Shown here piece by piece: positions 63,765 to 64,000 of a stretch of 64,000 nucleotides of DNA. The notes below the pieces were generated by a model. The model was not told the DNA's origin, did not search any database, and saw nothing but the letters and a program-made list of their open reading frames with translations. The translations under genes were made by a program, and so were the position numbers. The number at the start of each line of letters is the position of its first letter. The stretch's first letter is position 1. This stretch comes from Acrocarpospora corrugata. Lineage in GTDB: Bacteria > Actinomycetota > Actinomycetes > Streptosporangiales > Streptosporangiaceae. Location: assembly GCF_009687845.1 (NCBI RefSeq), contig NZ_BLAD01000038.1, positions 188,508 to 252,507 on the forward strand, given 5' to 3'.

Positions 63765-64000
63765 GGGCCCATCACGCGAAGCGCGATCGCCGGACGGCGG
63801 CCCGCGTGAGACCAACGGGTGGATGGGAGAACCACGTCCTCCGGCGAAGCCGAGATCATGGGCTGAGAGCCGGGGCGGGCGGAGGCCCGCGTGAAACAAA
63901 CGGGTGGGTGGGACAACCACGTCTCCCGCCGAAGGCGAGATCGTCGGGCGGCGACGCGAGGGGGCGGGCGGAGGCCCGCGTGGAACAAACGGGTGGGTGG
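63765..64000. repeat. Tandem array of about 86-90 bp hairpin units, continues past window
   Basis: Similar units start near 63797, 63883 and 63973 (anchor GGCCCGCGTG), with a partial unit before the first; the third is cut by the window edge. Each unit carries GCGGGC-GGAG-GCCCGC-like, CCAC/GTGG and CGCC-GAA-GGCG hairpins plus the box AACGGGTGGGTGG. In the CGNN-GAA stem one unit has CGGC/GCCG and the next CGCC/GGCG, a compensatory change. The array sits after the stop of the last gene and contains no credible gene. Confidence 0.8.

Noticed and set aside
63765..64000. CRISPR array
   Set aside because: Units are similar throughout rather than identical repeats with unique spacers.

Overview
The window is very GC-rich chromosomal DNA from a filamentous-type actinomycete. 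The evidence is a G/C-rich third codon position throughout, many GTG starts, ATGA/GTGA stop-start overlaps, a Wag31-type DivIVA, PknB-type kinases, a PriA-type HisA and an actinobacterial ileS T-box. A Streptosporangiales/Thermomonosporaceae-like organism is my inference; no rRNA, tRNA, IS element, CRISPR array or prophage was found.

Layout. 1-3.1 kb is the downstream end of the division cluster: sepF (cut by the window edge), yggT, divIVA and a protein with two Ada-like Cys motifs. 3.3-8.8 kb holds ileS on the minus strand with a translational T-box leader, then a DksA/TraR-type zinc protein, lspA and rluD. 8.8-14.8 kb has three PknB-type Ser/Thr kinases on the minus strand, the first separated from the other two by azlCD. 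14.9-31.2 kb is mixed: an amino-acid permease, a nucleosidase-like protein divergent from an NrtR regulator, a class A PBP facing a MurA with Asp in place of the active-site Cys, an amidase, a SEC-C protein, a YbaK-type protein, a CHAT protease with TPR-like repeats divergent from an intracellular S8 protease and its small partner, and a PMT-family mannosyltransferase. 31.4-37.2 kb is a tightly coupled his operon (hisD-C-B-H, small membrane gene, priA, ridA, hisF).

37.2-54.6 kb, between hisF and hisI, looks like a variable block: GPP34, two tandem small membrane peptides, a cyclopropane synthase-like methyltransferase, a DinB/MDMPI-like protein, an asymmetric heterodimeric ABC exporter, a polyamine-type potABCD operon divergent from a GntR regulator and cache-domain protein, and, next to hisI, a probable ubiquitin-like conjugation cassette (XRE regulator; E2-like protein; JAB-(RWD-like)-E1 fusion; third protein of unknown fold).

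54.6-63.8 kb resumes core genes: hisI, the Trp-associated membrane protein, two small membrane proteins, trpC-trpB-trpA, a MauE/DoxX plus DsbA-like redox pair, lgt, a VIT1-type transporter and a small membrane protein. trpE, trpD and trpF are not in the window; PriA probably supplies the TrpF activity. The window ends inside a tandem array of hairpin-forming repeats whose stems show compensatory changes.

Best candidates for new biology are the E2/JAB-E1 cassette, the CHAT/S8 module, the tandem small peptides and the terminal hairpin repeats.
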